A stretch of DNA of 64,000 nucleotides from Siphonodentalium dalli (taxonomy: Eukaryota; Mollusca; Scaphopoda; Gadilida; Siphonodentaliidae): positions 143,423,950 to 143,487,949 of the forward strand of contig CP136063.1 in NCBI GenBank assembly GCA_032622095.1, given 5' to 3'. Within the stretch, counting starts at the first letter, position 1; the number at the start of each line of letters is the position of its first letter. Below are positions 21,743-33,120 of the stretch, piece by piece. Made by a program: the position numbers and the translations under genes. The notes beneath the pieces were generated by a model, which saw only the letters and a list, made by a program, of their open reading frames with translations, searched no databases and was not told the DNA's origin.

Positions 21743-22097
21743 TATGTGTGTATCATATGCAGTTAGTGAGTAAGGATGTGGAAACATTTAAAAAATCGGA
21801 CGTACCAAACTGAAGTTTAATTTTAAATATTTAGACACCATACATCACATATCATGTGGTATATGTTCACAAAGGACGTATACGTTCCAATTGGTTGAAA
21901 TATTGATCGCCAAAAATACAAAGGCCATTGCAAGACCAATAACCACGCACGCACCCATTGCCAAAAAAGATTGACACGTTATTATGTTGACGCGCTGCCA
22001 GCTTGTGCAAATACACTAAGCTGTTGGTTTATCGGTTCTCTTATACGACATTTGAATTGTTTTCGGCTGGCAAGTGTCTTATCTTTGTTATGTGTTA

Positions 22098-22385
22098 TAA
22101 TTTCTATTTAAATAGAGGTATGAATAGTGCATAAAATAATTAATATGCAGAATAATAATCAGGCCAAAAGCTCTCGATTTTCGTTACATGGTTCAAATGT
22201 GCAAATACCGAGTACGTTTCTAATCAATTGGTCCATACTACTATGCAAATATCTGTTCTAATTTCATTTGAAATAGTGGTCTGAATAGTGCATGAAATAG
22301 CATGCAGAATAATAATCATGCCAACATTGTCGATCTCGTTACATGGTCCAACTACACAAACACCGAGTACGTTTCTACTCACATT
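22098..22385. repeat. Tandem duplication of about 155 bp
   Basis: The segment from AATTTCTATTTAAATAGAGG through GAATAGTGCATAAAATA, CAGAATAATAATCA, CGTTACATGGT and ACCGAGTACGTTTCTA at 22098-22225 is repeated with changes at 22257-22382. A partial third copy (ATACCGAGTACGTTTTAATCACATT) follows at about 22406. No coding capacity. Confidence 0.7.
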
Positions 22386-22876
22386 TAGTACATCAAAAGA
22401 CGCAGATACCGAGTACGTTTTAATCACATTTAGTCCATCACATCCTACTGCAGGGTCAGATATACTTGCCAATATCAATCCTGAGAGAGCGCAATGATGA
22501 TCTAAGAATGGTCTCAGTTCTGCATTCCTAGACGTCATCAAATGTGGGTGGCGCTAATTTAGCATCATCATGTAAACAGGATCGGACATTCATTGGAGCC
22601 AGTATGCACATATCTATATATAAACAATTTAAACGTAAAATTTACGCACGATTAAGTACCCGCATACCCGGCGCTAAATTTCAACATACGTGAAATAGTC
22701 AGTGACCATTTAATTGTATCCACGATCGGAATAATTTGCAAGATGTTATGTATTATCTTACAACATAACGGATGTTACACTGGTCAGATTTGCAAATGGA
22801 CACAGCGGCTCGTACACTGTCTACGGGTGTATAAAACACATAGTTGGCATCCCAACATTTAGCGTAATATATAAAA

Positions 22877-23340
22877 CTAGCCGATGAGCCCGAACGTTCA
22901 CCCGTTTCCGAGATCTGGTCTGCGCATGCGCGAAGCTAACGTCGCACGGGCTCGGCGACCCGATAAAATTCGTATCCGGGGCAAGATACATTCACATAGC
23001 AAATTTCAAGTCGATAGATCCACCCGTTTCCGAGATCTGGTCTGCGCATGCGCGAAGCTTGCGTCGCACGGGCTCTGCGACCCGATAAAATTCGTATCCG
23101 GGGCAAGATACATTCACAAAGCAAATTTCAAGTCGATAGCTCCAACCGTTTCCGAGATCTCGTCTGCGCATGCGCTGCACGGGCGTCGCACGGGCTCGCC
23201 AATACGACAATGACGACCGCCGGGTGAAACTACACACACGTACCAAGTTTCGTCCCGATCGGTCGAGAATCGTAGATTTTTTATCAATTACATACATACA
23301 AACAAACAAACAAACAGAGGTCTTCAAAATATATATGAGA
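22877..23340 (-). mobile_element. Helitron copy a, 464 bp, non-autonomous
   Basis: On the minus strand it starts TCTCATATATATTTTGAAGACC at 23340 and ends CATCGGCTAG at 22877, with T following (22876). The 5' TC, the 3' CTAG and insertion between A and T follow Helitron rules. It contains three 122-bp units. No Rep/helicase coding is present. Its 5' end touches the 3' CTAG of copy b with no base between. Confidence 0.75.
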
Positions 23341-25020
23341 CTAGCCGATGAGTCCGACGTTGTCCGGGCTATTCAAAAACCAAATTTCAAGTCGATAGCT
23401 CCACCCGTTTCCGAGATCTCGTCTGCGCATGCGCGAAGCTGGCGTCGCACGGGCTCGGCGATCCGATAAAGTTCCTATCCGGGGCAAGATACGTTCACAT
23501 ACCAAATTTCAAGTCGATGGCTCCACCCGTTTCCGAGATCTCGTCTGCGCATGCGCGAAGCTGGCGTCGCACGGACTCGGCGATCCGATAAAATTCGTAT
23601 TCGGGGCAAGATACATTCACATAGCAAATTTCAAGCCGATAGCTCCACCCGTTTACGAGATCTCGTCTGCGCATGCGCTGCACGGGCGTCGCACGGGCTC
23701 GCCAATACGACAACGACGACCGCCTGGTCAAACTACACACACGTACCAAGTTTCGTCCGGATCGGTCAAGAATCGTAGATTTGTATAAATGACAGACATT
23801 CCGGGCTATTCAAAAACCAAATTTCAAGTCGATAGCTCCACCCGTTTCCGAGATCTGGTCTGCCCATGCGCGAAGCTGGCGTCGCACGGGCTCGGCGACC
23901 CGATAAAATTCGTATCCGGGGCAAGATACATTCACATTGCAAATTTCAAGTCGATAGCTCCACCCGTGTCCGAGATCTGGTCTGATTTGCGGATACATCG
24001 GCCGGTGATGAGTTAACGCGACATCGGCCGGTTAAGAGTTAAACGCGATCACGTCACGATCTCTTGATAATAGATTTACGGAATGTTTTTCGATGACCGA
24101 AGCATGGTCCTGCGTTCTTCCCGATAATTAAGGTAGAAACTTTAAACGGACACAGGCGTGTGATACATCGTTGGAAAGAGGAATCGCCACAGATTCTAAC
24201 CATGCAAATTATATGACTGGCAATTTATTATTCGCGTTATATCGAATCGATTTGTGAGCACCGAACTGAAATATATTAGCGCAAAACGGCGTAAAAACAG
24301 ATTTGACCTCGGCACGTGAAAATTTGATCTCGAATCTGAAATCTGATGAGCTCATATTGACAGCCTGGTCAAACTACACACACGTACCAAGTTTCGTCCC
24401 GATCGGTCTAGAATCTTCCGAGATCTGGTCTGCGCATGCGCGAAGCTGGCGTCGCACAGGCTCGGCGACCCGACAAAATTCGTATCCGGGGCAAGATACA
24501 TTCACATAGCAAATTTCAAGTCGATAGCTCCACCCGTTTCCGATATTTCGTATGCGCATGCGCTGCACGGGCGTCGCACGGGCTCGCCAATACGACAACG
24601 ACGGCCGCCTGGTCAAACTACACACACGTACCAAGGTTCGTCCCGATCGGTCGAGAATCGTAGATTTGTATCAATGACTGACAGATCTGGTCTGCGCATG
24701 CGCGAAGCTGGCGTCGCACGGGCTCGGCGACCCGATAAAATTCGTATCCGGGGCAAGATACATTCACATACCAAATTTTAAGTCGATGGCTCCACCCGTT
24801 TCCGAGATCTGGTCTGCGCATGCGCGAAGCTGGAGTCGCACGGGCTCGGCGACCCGATAAAATTCGTATCCGGGGCAAGATACATTCACATTGCAAATTT
24901 CAAGTCGATAGCTCCACCTGTTTCCGAGATCTGGTCTGCGCATGCGCGAAGCGGGCGCCGCACGGGCTCGCCAATACGACAACGTCGACCGCCTGGTCAA
25001 ACTACACTCACATACCAAGT
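22905..25020. repeat. 122-bp satellite-like units inside the Helitrons
   Basis: Units begin TTTCCGAGATCT and contain the palindrome GCGCATGCGC and the words CGATAAAATTCGTATCCGGGGC and GCAAATTTCAAGTCGATAGCTCCACC. Starts are at 22905, 23027, 23149, 23408, 23530, 23652, 23845, 23967, 24537, 24799 and 24921, with partial copies near 24418 and 24683. Because the unit stays open in several frames on both strands, long peptides with repeats such as REAGVARARRPDKIRIRGKIHSHS appear; these are artefacts, not genes. Confidence 0.85.
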
Positions 25021-25111
25021 TTCGTCCCGATCGGTCGAGAATCGTAGATTTGTATTAATGACAGACAGACAAACAAACAGACAGACAGAGGTCTTCAAAA
25101 TATATATGAGA
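23341..25111 (-). mobile_element. Helitron copy b, 1771 bp, non-autonomous
   Basis: The minus strand begins A|TCTCATATATATTTTGAAGACC at 25111, then a TCTGTC microsatellite, and ends with a GC-rich hairpin (CCGGACAACGTCGG) and ACTCATCGGCTAG at 23341. It holds about ten full or partial 122-bp units and a unique 430-bp segment at about 23990-24415. It is the same family as copy a, with identical termini. No transposase gene is present. Confidence 0.75.
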
Positions 25112-25689
25112 TGTCATTGTGTGGCTAAATTCGACCATTTTCTGGACGTCAGAATATAAACAGTCCAAGCTGTCAGTCGGGCATTCTTGAAACCGTCACA
25201 AATGTCACAGGTTGTAAACTCAATGTGTGTATACATTATTTTATTTTATTTTCATTGTAACACCAACTTTTTTTAAACATACACCTCCCTGATAGTGATA
25301 ATATTTTATTCTCAAACTGTTATATCCAGCATAAGAGCTAACAATAATGACGCCTCCCGACCTGCCTCAGACAATTTATTTGCGTACAAATTTATATATA
25401 AATAACGCTTCCAGAAGATGCAAATAATAATAATAATAATCGTAAATGTATGGACAGGCCGAGAGCGCGTCTATTTATAAACACATGCGCCGAGCCATGT
25501 CGGCTAGATTACATAATTATACATGACTACATAAATAATCTGAAAGAAATATGCAAAACTAAAGTCAGACACTCCATGGTTCGTTGCTGCACCCAGGTAT
25601 GGGGAGGGTGGACAACTAATTTAGTGATTGTGGGGTCGAGGGTTAATTATTATTTATTTATGTTTATATAACACAATCATGTATCAGCA
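25112..25689. other. Spacer with (TAA)n microsatellite
   Basis: No gene. An AATAATAATAATAATAAT tract lies at about 25424-25440. The right part (from about 25590) may be the 3' UTR of LINE-E, whose coding end lies just beyond. Confidence 0.4.
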
Positions 25690-26033
25690 TTTACTTAGTA
25701 TGTCTGCCACTAGTTTGGCGATATTGCGCATTATTTTAGGTCTTTTATTGTTAAATAATTTGTCCAGTTTAAGTAGTGAAGGTCGGTGACGATAGTACGG
25801 GGCGATTAATCTATTTCTTAAATTTTCAACATCCTACATTTTAGAAGTGTGTGGAATTCGTGTCCTATATTTGTATTACACAATGAGCAAATTCTCACCC
25901 CTTTTGATAAGCCAGTCCAATCTCCAGTTTATATGGCCAATCGATGGTTCCTAGTTCTAAAACGTAGTAGGGCATGTGCGTCCCTTTCTTCGAGGAAAAT
26001 CAAGTACTTTTCAAGTCCATACGAATGCTTGAT
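25690..26033 (-). pseudogene. LINE-E ORF2 C-terminus (distal fragment)
   Basis: The minus strand reads SSIKHSYGLEKYLIFLEERD, then RFRTRNHRLAI, then a degraded CCHC segment (CNTNIGHEFHTLLKC in one frame) and a Lys/Asn-rich end. This matches the last 100 or so residues of LINE-A (RFRTRNHYLAI, CNEQVGDEIHTLLVC). The preceding part of the same protein is found at 30033, on the other side of LINE-D, and the join falls at the equivalent of REIK in LINE-A. It is therefore the detached 3' end of LINE-E. Confidence 0.8.
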
Positions 26034-26345
26034 CGAGGAGACCCGAGAGGCACAGGCTATTATTACGGAAACGACGGAAACCGCGGGCGTGGTACAATAT
26101 ACCGATATGAGGATTATGAACAATATCCCGAAAGTTATAGATATAATGAACGCAGATTCTTCTCGAATGATCGAGATTATCAGGGAATACCAAACGTGTA
26201 TGGTGGACATAAATCGCCAAACAGACGAGATGATAAAAAAACAAACAACTGGACTAACTCTAGGAATTATGACAATGACAAGCATCTTATTGATTTATGT
26301 ACACGTACATTGCAGAAATTATCTCCAGACACCCTGCGAGGCTAA
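26034..26345 (+). CDS. LINE-D ORF1, C-terminal part only
   Basis: The open frame reads RGDPRGTGYYYGNDGNRGRG and ends QKLSPDTLRG before TAA. It is rich in Arg, Tyr, Asn and Gly and is probably disordered and RNA-binding by charge; no RRM or zinc knuckle is visible. Upstream of about 26034 the same frame runs into LINE-E sequence of opposite orientation, so the beginning of ORF1 was lost by 5' truncation. It ends 12 bases before the first ATG of ORF2. Confidence 0.55.
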   Translation, partial: RGDPRGTGYYYGNDGNRGRGTIYRYEDYEQYPESYRYNERRFFSNDRDYQGIPNVYGGHKSPNRRDDKKTNNWTNSRNYDNDKHLIDLCTRTLQKLSPDTLRG

Positions 26346-26357
26346 ACGATTTTCGGG

Positions 26358-29300
26358 TTGATAAATCCAAAACATTTTTCTTATATTATACAAACGCTTA
26401 CAATGTCTTTGACCGTAACAAAACTTAGAAACCTTAAAATATCATTCTGGAATATACATGGTTGGAAAGATAGCACTGGAGAAAACAAATTTTTAGATGA
26501 CCAGTTTATTGCCCAGCATATTCTCAAATTTGACATAAGTGCATATTTAGAAACCTGGTTATATGATAAACAATCAGTTTGCAATATCCCTGGATATACA
26601 GTATTTTCCAAATTTAGACAACAAAATAAACGAGGTGGTATTGTTATTTACTGCAGAACAAATATTATTCAGGGTGTTAAACTATTGCAATCAGCTAGTG
26701 AAAACATTATCTGGCTCAAATTAAGTAAAGATTTCTTCAATACGCCATCCGATGTAATTCTGGGAACAATTTATTGCAGCCCAGAGAGCTGTCTAACTCA
26801 ACAAAAGAATCCAGAAGAAACATTTGATATCTTGGCCCGTGAAATAAAACGGTACTCCCAGATTGGGCAATTACTTATACAAGGGGATACTAATGGCAGG
26901 ACAGGGGGACTGGCAGATTATCCTCGGAACGAGGAGAACAGACATCCCATAAATAAACGGTGTAATGTTGATAAAACAATAAACAGCAGGGGGAGGGCTT
27001 TAATTGATATATGTATTGACTCGGATATGCGAATCGCCAATGGCAGAACGACAGGTGACATTACAGGAAAGTTCACATCATTCCAGCCAAACGGGTCATC
27101 GGTTGTTGAATATGTGATATACAGTGATCCCCTTTACGAAACACTCTCACACTTCCACGTGGAGCCTTTAACGATACATTCAGATCACTGTCAGTGCTGG
27201 TACACATTAAATGTTAATACTACTCTAGCAACAGTAGATCAAAGCGTCACAATCGAACTCACACAATTACCAGAAAGCTTCATTTGGAGTGACGCATCAA
27301 AGAAAACTTTTCAAGATGCATTTCAACATATTGATATTCAAAACAATATACAGGAACTAATGTGTTCAGAAATCTCAGATCCAGAAATAATGCAATGTAA
27401 AGTGAATGCTATATTTCATGTTGCCGCTTCTCGTTCGTTCAAATTGCGGAAACAAAGCTGCATGACTAAGATTCGTGTCAAACATAAACCGTGGTTCGAT
27501 TGCGCATGTTATGAGATGAAACAACAGTTGAAGCTTTGTGCACGGGAACTTAATGCTCAGCACTATGATCCAGTCGTCTGGGGAAATTATTTTTCGCTAA
27601 AGCGTCAATATAAAAAACTCATAAATAGGAAACGTGGTGATTATCGGAGTAATATATATGGGCAACTGGTACACATGCAGAACAATAAGCCGAAGGAATA
27701 CTGGTCGCTAGTTAAACAATTGGATCGCGAGTCCTCTAATTCAAATAAAATGTCGCAATCAGTTAGCCCCAATGAACTCTACGAACACTTTAAAAATCTC
27801 GGACAGACAACGGACGACACCGGTGACCCTTTCTCTGATAACATCCATGGCCAGGTATCTGACATGGAACAAAATATCTCCTCCAATAATCACCTTGATT
27901 ATGACATATCTACAGAAGAAGTTGAAAAAGCATTGCGTAATTTAAAAATCGGAAAATCGGCCGGCCCTGACAACATTAAAGCAGAAATGCTGAAAGCTTC
28001 TAAAATATATACTCTCCCACTGTTAACACGTCTTTTTAATTTAGTGCTCAGTAAGGGACATATACCTAGCAAATGGACTGAAGGCATAATTGTTGCTATT
28101 CCAAAATGTAATAATGCAAATTCCCCGGACCAGATGCGGGGTCTGACATTAACTAGTGTTCTTGGGAAAATGTATGCCAGCATTCTTCTTGTGCGTCTAG
28201 ACGAATACTTAAACGAAATGGAGGTTCCTTCCGAATATCAGTGTGGCTTCAGAAAGAATTACAGGACCACAGACAATTTATTTATTTTAAAATGTTTAAT
28301 TGAAAAACGTATAAATGATGGCAAAAAATTATACACATGCTTTGTGGACTTCAAAAAGGCATTCGACAGTGTCTGGCGAGAAGGATTATTATATAAACTA
28401 TTAAATCTAGGAATTGGGGGAAACATCTATATGTGCTTGAAAGAAATAATAACCAGTTATTCTTCAAGGTTAAAAATCAATGGAAATTCTCTTACTGCAC
28501 CCATAAACAGCCAAATCGGCTTAATGCAAGGAAATAACCTTAGCCCTTTATTATTCAATATTTTCGTAGATGGTCTAGCAGAAGAACTAATGGCCGACGA
28601 CATGCATGCACCTTGCATAGATAATTTTAAAGTACCGTGTTTAATGTACGCTGACGATCTCGTATTAACTTCGGAGTCACAAGACGGCTTGCAAAAAATG
28701 TTGACTCAACTGAACATTTTTAGTACGCGGTGGAAACTAACTGTGAACAAAAATAAGACCAAAATATTGATTTTTAACAAAAGTGGAAAAAAACTAAAAC
28801 ACAATCCTTTTCAAATTGGTACTCATACGTTGGAAACGACACAACAATATACATATCTTGGGTTGAAACTAGCGGCGTCTGGCACTTTCTCACATGCATT
28901 AAACGATTTAAAGATTAGAGCATCGAGAGCTCATTTTTCACTACAAAGAACATGTGACGACTCGGCACCCATTGATGTCACGTGCAAACTTTTTGATTCT
29001 TGTGTAAAACCGATATTGACTTATGGATCTGAAATATGGGGTGACTATTCAGAAAGCCGCAAGGAAAATCCCATCGAAAAATTCCACACACAATTTTGTA
29101 AACGAATTTTGGGATTATTTAGAAACACATCTAATATGGCTGTACTAGCCGAAATGGGTAGATTTCCGATCTATATCAATGTATTAAGGAACATGATAGT
29201 CTATTGGCTTCGAGCTAACACTTTGTGTGATAAACGATTGGTGTATAAATGTTTAAAATTGATTTCTTGTGATGCAGATAATGAGTGGTTACAGTGTATT

Positions 29301-29885
29301 AAAAATAACTTATATAAATATGGATTTGGGTACGTGTGGGAATCACCAAAATCAGTCAACATAGATACTTTTGGGGAGAAATTTCAATCCCGATTAAAAG
29401 ACCATTTCCGACAAGCATGGAGGCACCTTGATATAAAAGGTGCATGTGCAGAAAATAGTAAATTAGAATTTATGGGAAAAATCAAAACAGATTTTGAAAC
29501 AAGGGCTTCTTATTTAACAACGTTATCTCGAAATGAAAGACGTCCAATATCGAAACTTGTTACAAGCTCGCACAAGCTAGAAATAGAAATAGGCAGACAT
29601 GTGAAACCTAATCCAATCCCCGTAGAGGAACGAACTTGCAAACAATGTAGTCATAATATGCCCGCTAAAGATAAACCTATCGAAGATGAGTCTCACTTTT
29701 TATTACACTGCCCGAAGTACCACAATCCTAGGCAAGTCTTTAGCAGTTACGCGAAGAATGTGATATCAAATTACGATGTGTTAGACGAGCGCGAAAAGCT
29801 TCAAGAAATATTCAAATCTAATGATAAACAACTGAGCAGAGCTCTGAGTAAATATTTAATTGAAGCCGAAATATTACGACAATAA
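26358..29885 (+). CDS. LINE-D ORF2: endonuclease, RT, CCHC tail (1175 codons)
   Basis: This is a complete multidomain LINE polyprotein that would nick target DNA and prime reverse transcription. EN: SFWNIHGW (N32), LETW (E65), GTIYCSPES, QGDTNGRTGG (D177, N179) and SDH (275-277). Linker: KPKEYWSLVKQ. RT: GFRKNYRTTDN, motif A FVDFKKAFDSVW (D664), motif B GLMQGNNLSP (721), motif C YADD (764-767). The C-terminus has C-x2-C-x13-H-x4-C near 1094-1116. Two positions are unusual: VVEYV (E251), where the family has Asp, and Met for Arg in the usual RQG of motif B. The start could be ATG 26358 or, more likely from the EN boundary, ATG 26403 (MSLTVTKLRN). It is related to LINE-A/E but distinct. Confidence 0.9.
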   Translation: MINPKHFSYIIQTLTMSLTVTKLRNLKISFWNIHGWKDSTGENKFLDDQFIAQHILKFDISAYLETWLYDKQSVCNIPGYTVFSKFRQQNKRGGIVIYCRTNIIQGVKLLQSASENIIWLKLSKDFFNTPSDVILGTIYCSPESCLTQQKNPEETFDILAREIKRYSQIGQLLIQGDTNGRTGGLADYPRNEENRHPINKRCNVDKTINSRGRALIDICIDSDMRIANGRTTGDITGKFTSFQPNGSSVVEYVIYSDPLYETLSHFHVEPLTIHSDHCQCWYTLNVNTTLATVDQSVTIELTQLPESFIWSDASKKTFQDAFQHIDIQNNIQELMCSEISDPEIMQCKVNAIFHVAASRSFKLRKQSCMTKIRVKHKPWFDCACYEMKQQLKLCARELNAQHYDPVVWGNYFSLKRQYKKLINRKRGDYRSNIYGQLVHMQNNKPKEYWSLVKQLDRESSNSNKMSQSVSPNELYEHFKNLGQTTDDTGDPFSDNIHGQVSDMEQNISSNNHLDYDISTEEVEKALRNLKIGKSAGPDNIKAEMLKASKIYTLPLLTRLFNLVLSKGHIPSKWTEGIIVAIPKCNNANSPDQMRGLTLTSVLGKMYASILLVRLDEYLNEMEVPSEYQCGFRKNYRTTDNLFILKCLIEKRINDGKKLYTCFVDFKKAFDSVWREGLLYKLLNLGIGGNIYMCLKEIITSYSSRLKINGNSLTAPINSQIGLMQGNNLSPLLFNIFVDGLAEELMADDMHAPCIDNFKVPCLMYADDLVLTSESQDGLQKMLTQLNIFSTRWKLTVNKNKTKILIFNKSGKKLKHNPFQIGTHTLETTQQYTYLGLKLAASGTFSHALNDLKIRASRAHFSLQRTCDDSAPIDVTCKLFDSCVKPILTYGSEIWGDYSESRKENPIEKFHTQFCKRILGLFRNTSNMAVLAEMGRFPIYINVLRNMIVYWLRANTLCDKRLVYKCLKLISCDADNEWLQCIKNNLYKYGFGYVWESPKSVNIDTFGEKFQSRLKDHFRQAWRHLDIKGACAENSKLEFMGKIKTDFETRASYLTTLSRNERRPISKLVTSSHKLEIEIGRHVKPNPIPVEERTCKQCSHNMPAKDKPIEDESHFLLHCPKYHNPRQVFSSYAKNVISNYDVLDEREKLQEIFKSNDKQLSRALSKYLIEAEILRQ

Positions 29886-30012
29886 CACTGTAATCACTCA
29901 GCACAAATATTCTAGTCATATATTTTATTTGCATGTTTATGTATATATTTTTTTGTTTGTTTTTTTCTTTCTTTGCCATATCCTGTATCCGTATAGCGAT
30001 TGCGCAATAAAG

Positions 30013-30032
30013 TATCTATCTATCTATCTATA
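30013..30032 (+). repeat. (TATC)n 3' tail of LINE-D
   Basis: Five TATC/ATCT repeats follow CAATAAAG. The tail ends where minus-strand LINE-E coding resumes. Confidence 0.75.
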
Positions 30033-32414
30033 AAAAGTTTATTTCTCTGAGGAATTTAAAGTGGCTCACCAATCGGTTAAATACTTTTCCTGTGTTTTGT
30101 TTTTAATGAGTGTAGTAACGGATTTCGTAGAAACGATCGCATGGCTGTCCCAGACTCCACTCATACCCAGCGCGATCAGTAAATTATTTACATATTTTAT
30201 CCAATCCGAATTATGGTGTACACGACGATCATTAGAATTTAATTTACTACACAGAGACCAATAAAGCAGGTAGCTTATTTTGTTTCGGTTTCCACTTATC
30301 AGTCTCGCCCAAAAAGTCAGAATTCTCTGTTCAGTTTTGATAATAATAGGGTACAACCCGAGTTCACCATATATAATAGCTGATGGGGTACTAGGTTTAA
30401 GTTTCAAAATATATATAAGAAACCAAAGTTCGGTACGTTGTATAATGATATATTAGATACCCCCACATTTCCGACCCGTAGAGTAGATTGAGAATAATAT
30501 TCTTTTCGTATAGATCCAGAATACAGTCTAGGGACAAGTTTAGTCGGCGGGTTTTACACATGAGACCGAACATGGCTTTTTTTTTTGCCTGGTCGCATCT
30601 CGTTTTCTGTTCAGCTACAAAAGATCCGTTTTTACATAATGTTATACCTAGATATTTATAGTTATCGCTTACCATTATTGGCCGATTGTTCAAGGTGAAT
30701 GTAATAGGAACAGTATTTTGTCTTGTTGTGACGCCCACAAATCGCAACATTACTTATCTCGTTGTTTATATTTAGTTTCCATTTTTTGCAATATGTTGAA
30801 TAGTCATTAAGCACACTTTGCAGGCCATCAAGCGTATATTAAAACAGTGCTGTATCGTCCGCATATAAAAGACAGAATAGTTTGAGGTTTCGCATGTGCT
30901 CTTCGTCTGGGTATTCAAATATGTTTATGCCATTTACAAGTTTCTTACTTAAGAAATTTTCTAAATCGTTTGTGTACATCGAGAAGGGTACGGGAGATAT
31001 GTACCACCTTGCCTGACGCCTATTTCACAGTTGAAAATATAAGAATACGAGTAGTTGTGTGTGACACAAGATTTTATGTTATCATATAGACTTCTGGTGA
31101 CTTTAAGGATACATCCGGTTATTTTAATTTCAGTTAGTTTGCGCAACATACCTATTCTCCACACACTGTCAAAAGCCTTAGATAAGTCGATGAAAGCACA
31201 ATATAGCTTCTTCTTGTTCACTTTAGCTAGGTCTATAAGAGCGTTTAGTGAGAACATGTGGTCAAGTGTTGAGTAAGATTTTCTAAAGTCCGCTTGATTT
31301 TCATGAAGTAGTTCGGCCGGTTCAAGAAATATCTGGATTCGCTCACTTAAGATACACGTGAATACTTTTGAGATGCAACTTACTAGTGTGTTGGGTCTAT
31401 ATAGTTTTGTGGCAAGTGTTGGCTCAATGACACCTACTCCCCATTCCGACGGCACTAGTCTACCCCTGTTGTCAGTATAAGATTGAAATAATCACGTAAG
31501 GGTTCTTTAAGTGGTGCGTTTCCTAGTTTTATATACTCATTTTAATTCGGTCGATTCCAGTTGCTTTACCTAACTTTAGTTTACGGATAGCATCTTCGAT
31601 CTCCGACGGAGTAATGTCATAATCAAGTACTGGGGTCTGTATATCTTGAACATTTATTTCTTCGTCTGATGTTATGGGTTCAGCGCGGTTCATACTGGAG
31701 AAGTGATCATAGAACTGGCTTAATTCAGGGGTTCTATCTTGATTGGCTGTTTTATTTTTGGAACCTAGTAGTTTCCAATAATCACGCAGGTTTCGAGACC
31801 TCATATCAGATATTTTTGTTCTAGTATTATTTCGATACGTCAATTTACTCTTCTTTATCGTATATTTATATTCATTTCGTGTTTTTATCAGTTTAAGTCT
31901 GTTATTTTCAGATTTATTAAGTTTATAGTGCCGAATGTTCTTGCGATAATTTCGTCTAGAATGTATACAGTCCAAGTACAGTGAACAAAGGGCTGGAGGG
32001 TATTGACTTTTTGGTTATTTTTTGTCCCCTTAAATTACTCGTCCCTATTATTCGAGTTTCACTATTCAAATATATCTACTTCAGCAATTCGTTCAACAAA
32101 TCCATATCACCCCAGTCACGTCAGTTGTGTTTATCACTACTTTAATGTCTTTGGCAAACTGGGATACGAGGTTTGGGTCAAAATTTTTAATGTACTCACG
32201 TTCATTTTCCACTCTCCAAGTGATTTTCGCAGCCGCATCGTTGTGACTGTGACGAGTGTGTACATTCCAGGTATGATTGGCCGCACGCGGTAGTGATACA
32301 CTGGTCCAGATCGACCTTGCAGATAATCTGATTATGTACGTCACTCAAGAGGTTGTCGAAATCAGCCACTCTGAACTCGGCAATACGGGTCAACGCGGAT
32401 ACCGTAGATAGCCC
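30033..32414 (-). pseudogene. LINE-E EN C-half, linker, RT and thumb
   Basis: Reading down the minus strand: TRIAEFRVADFDNLLSDVHN (about 32390), a charged linker with LRDYWKLLGSK (31529-31975), RT fingers YRPNTLVSCISKVF and ADFRKSYSTLDHM, motif A FIDLSKAFDSVW, motif B GVRQGG (30961-31455), motif C LLYADDT at about 30865 outside the long frames, then NYKYLGITLCKNGS and LLYGSEMWG (30397-30750), and the thumb to KYLTDW (30066). At least four frame changes and stops separate these pieces. It is the same family as LINE-A, with matching wording throughout. Confidence 0.85.
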
Positions 32415-32419
32415 GTAAT
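32415..32419. repeat. GTAAT target duplication, left
   Basis: GTAAT immediately precedes the left terminal inverted repeat (CACACCGGTC). The same pentamer occurs at 36118-36122 and 39079-39083. In LINE-E it represents the reversed ATTAC of the VVDY codons. Confidence 0.75.
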
Positions 32420-33120
32420 CACACCGGTCACCCGCGTATCACCAACCCGGTGGAGTACCTATTGGCACGGATATCCGGTCGTCTGATAAATATCTTGGTG
32501 TCAACAAAATGTGAGTTTATTTATTTATATGCATTTCATTTATAATTATATTCGGTTTAATATTACGAAAATAAATCCATTCCAATATTCGTGTGTGTTG
32601 ATAATCTGATATGTTTGCTTTCTTTGAATAATCTCGTTGTATTCAGTGATAACTACAGCGAAAATAGAAATAACAGTATTAATCGCTTTTTTTTACTAAT
32701 AACAACTGGCGCCGAACGGATCAAAGTGGCCATAATATATTATATGATGAGTACCCCACACATCACGGTGTTAGAAGTTTCACCTGATGCATAATTCTCA
32801 TGAAACAGTCATGAACAAATATTTGTACCAACAACTCGGTGCCAAGTACCGCTGTTGCGGTGAGAAATCCGTTTTGAGTACCAACCGACTCGGTGTTAAA
32901 GTTTCCCAAAATTGCAATATTTCTTGAATTTAGGAAACGTCGGACAGATTATAACTCTGGAATATAGCATGCCATTAAACGGTATATGGAATTAGATGGA
33001 AGTGATGGGGTTTCAACCGATTTTCCCGTCTGGCCGTCTTTTAAAAACATTTATTAGTTCCAGGATTATATTTTATGCATCTTAACGTTACTTTTTACAT
33101 TTATTTTTTCCAGAAATGAT

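Larger units (their letters stand above)
26034..30032 (+). mobile_element. LINE-D, nearly intact ORF2, 5'-truncated
   Basis: It contains the C-terminal part of ORF1 (to 26345), an uninterrupted ORF2 (26358-29885), a short 3' UTR and a (TATC)n tail at 30013-30032 after GCGCAATAAAG. It lies in the opposite orientation inside LINE-E. I saw no clear target-site duplication at the two junctions. It is the youngest-looking LINE in the window because ORF2 has no stop or frameshift. Confidence 0.85.

Noticed and set aside
22884-25047. Many 60-119 codon frames on both strands
   Set aside because: They are the same 122-bp repeat read in several frames, with start and stop set by the repeat, not genes.
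25849-26361. 170-codon plus frame ahead of LINE-D ORF2
   Set aside because: It crosses the LINE-E/LINE-D junction in a frame different from the ORF1-like one, so it is a chance fusion.
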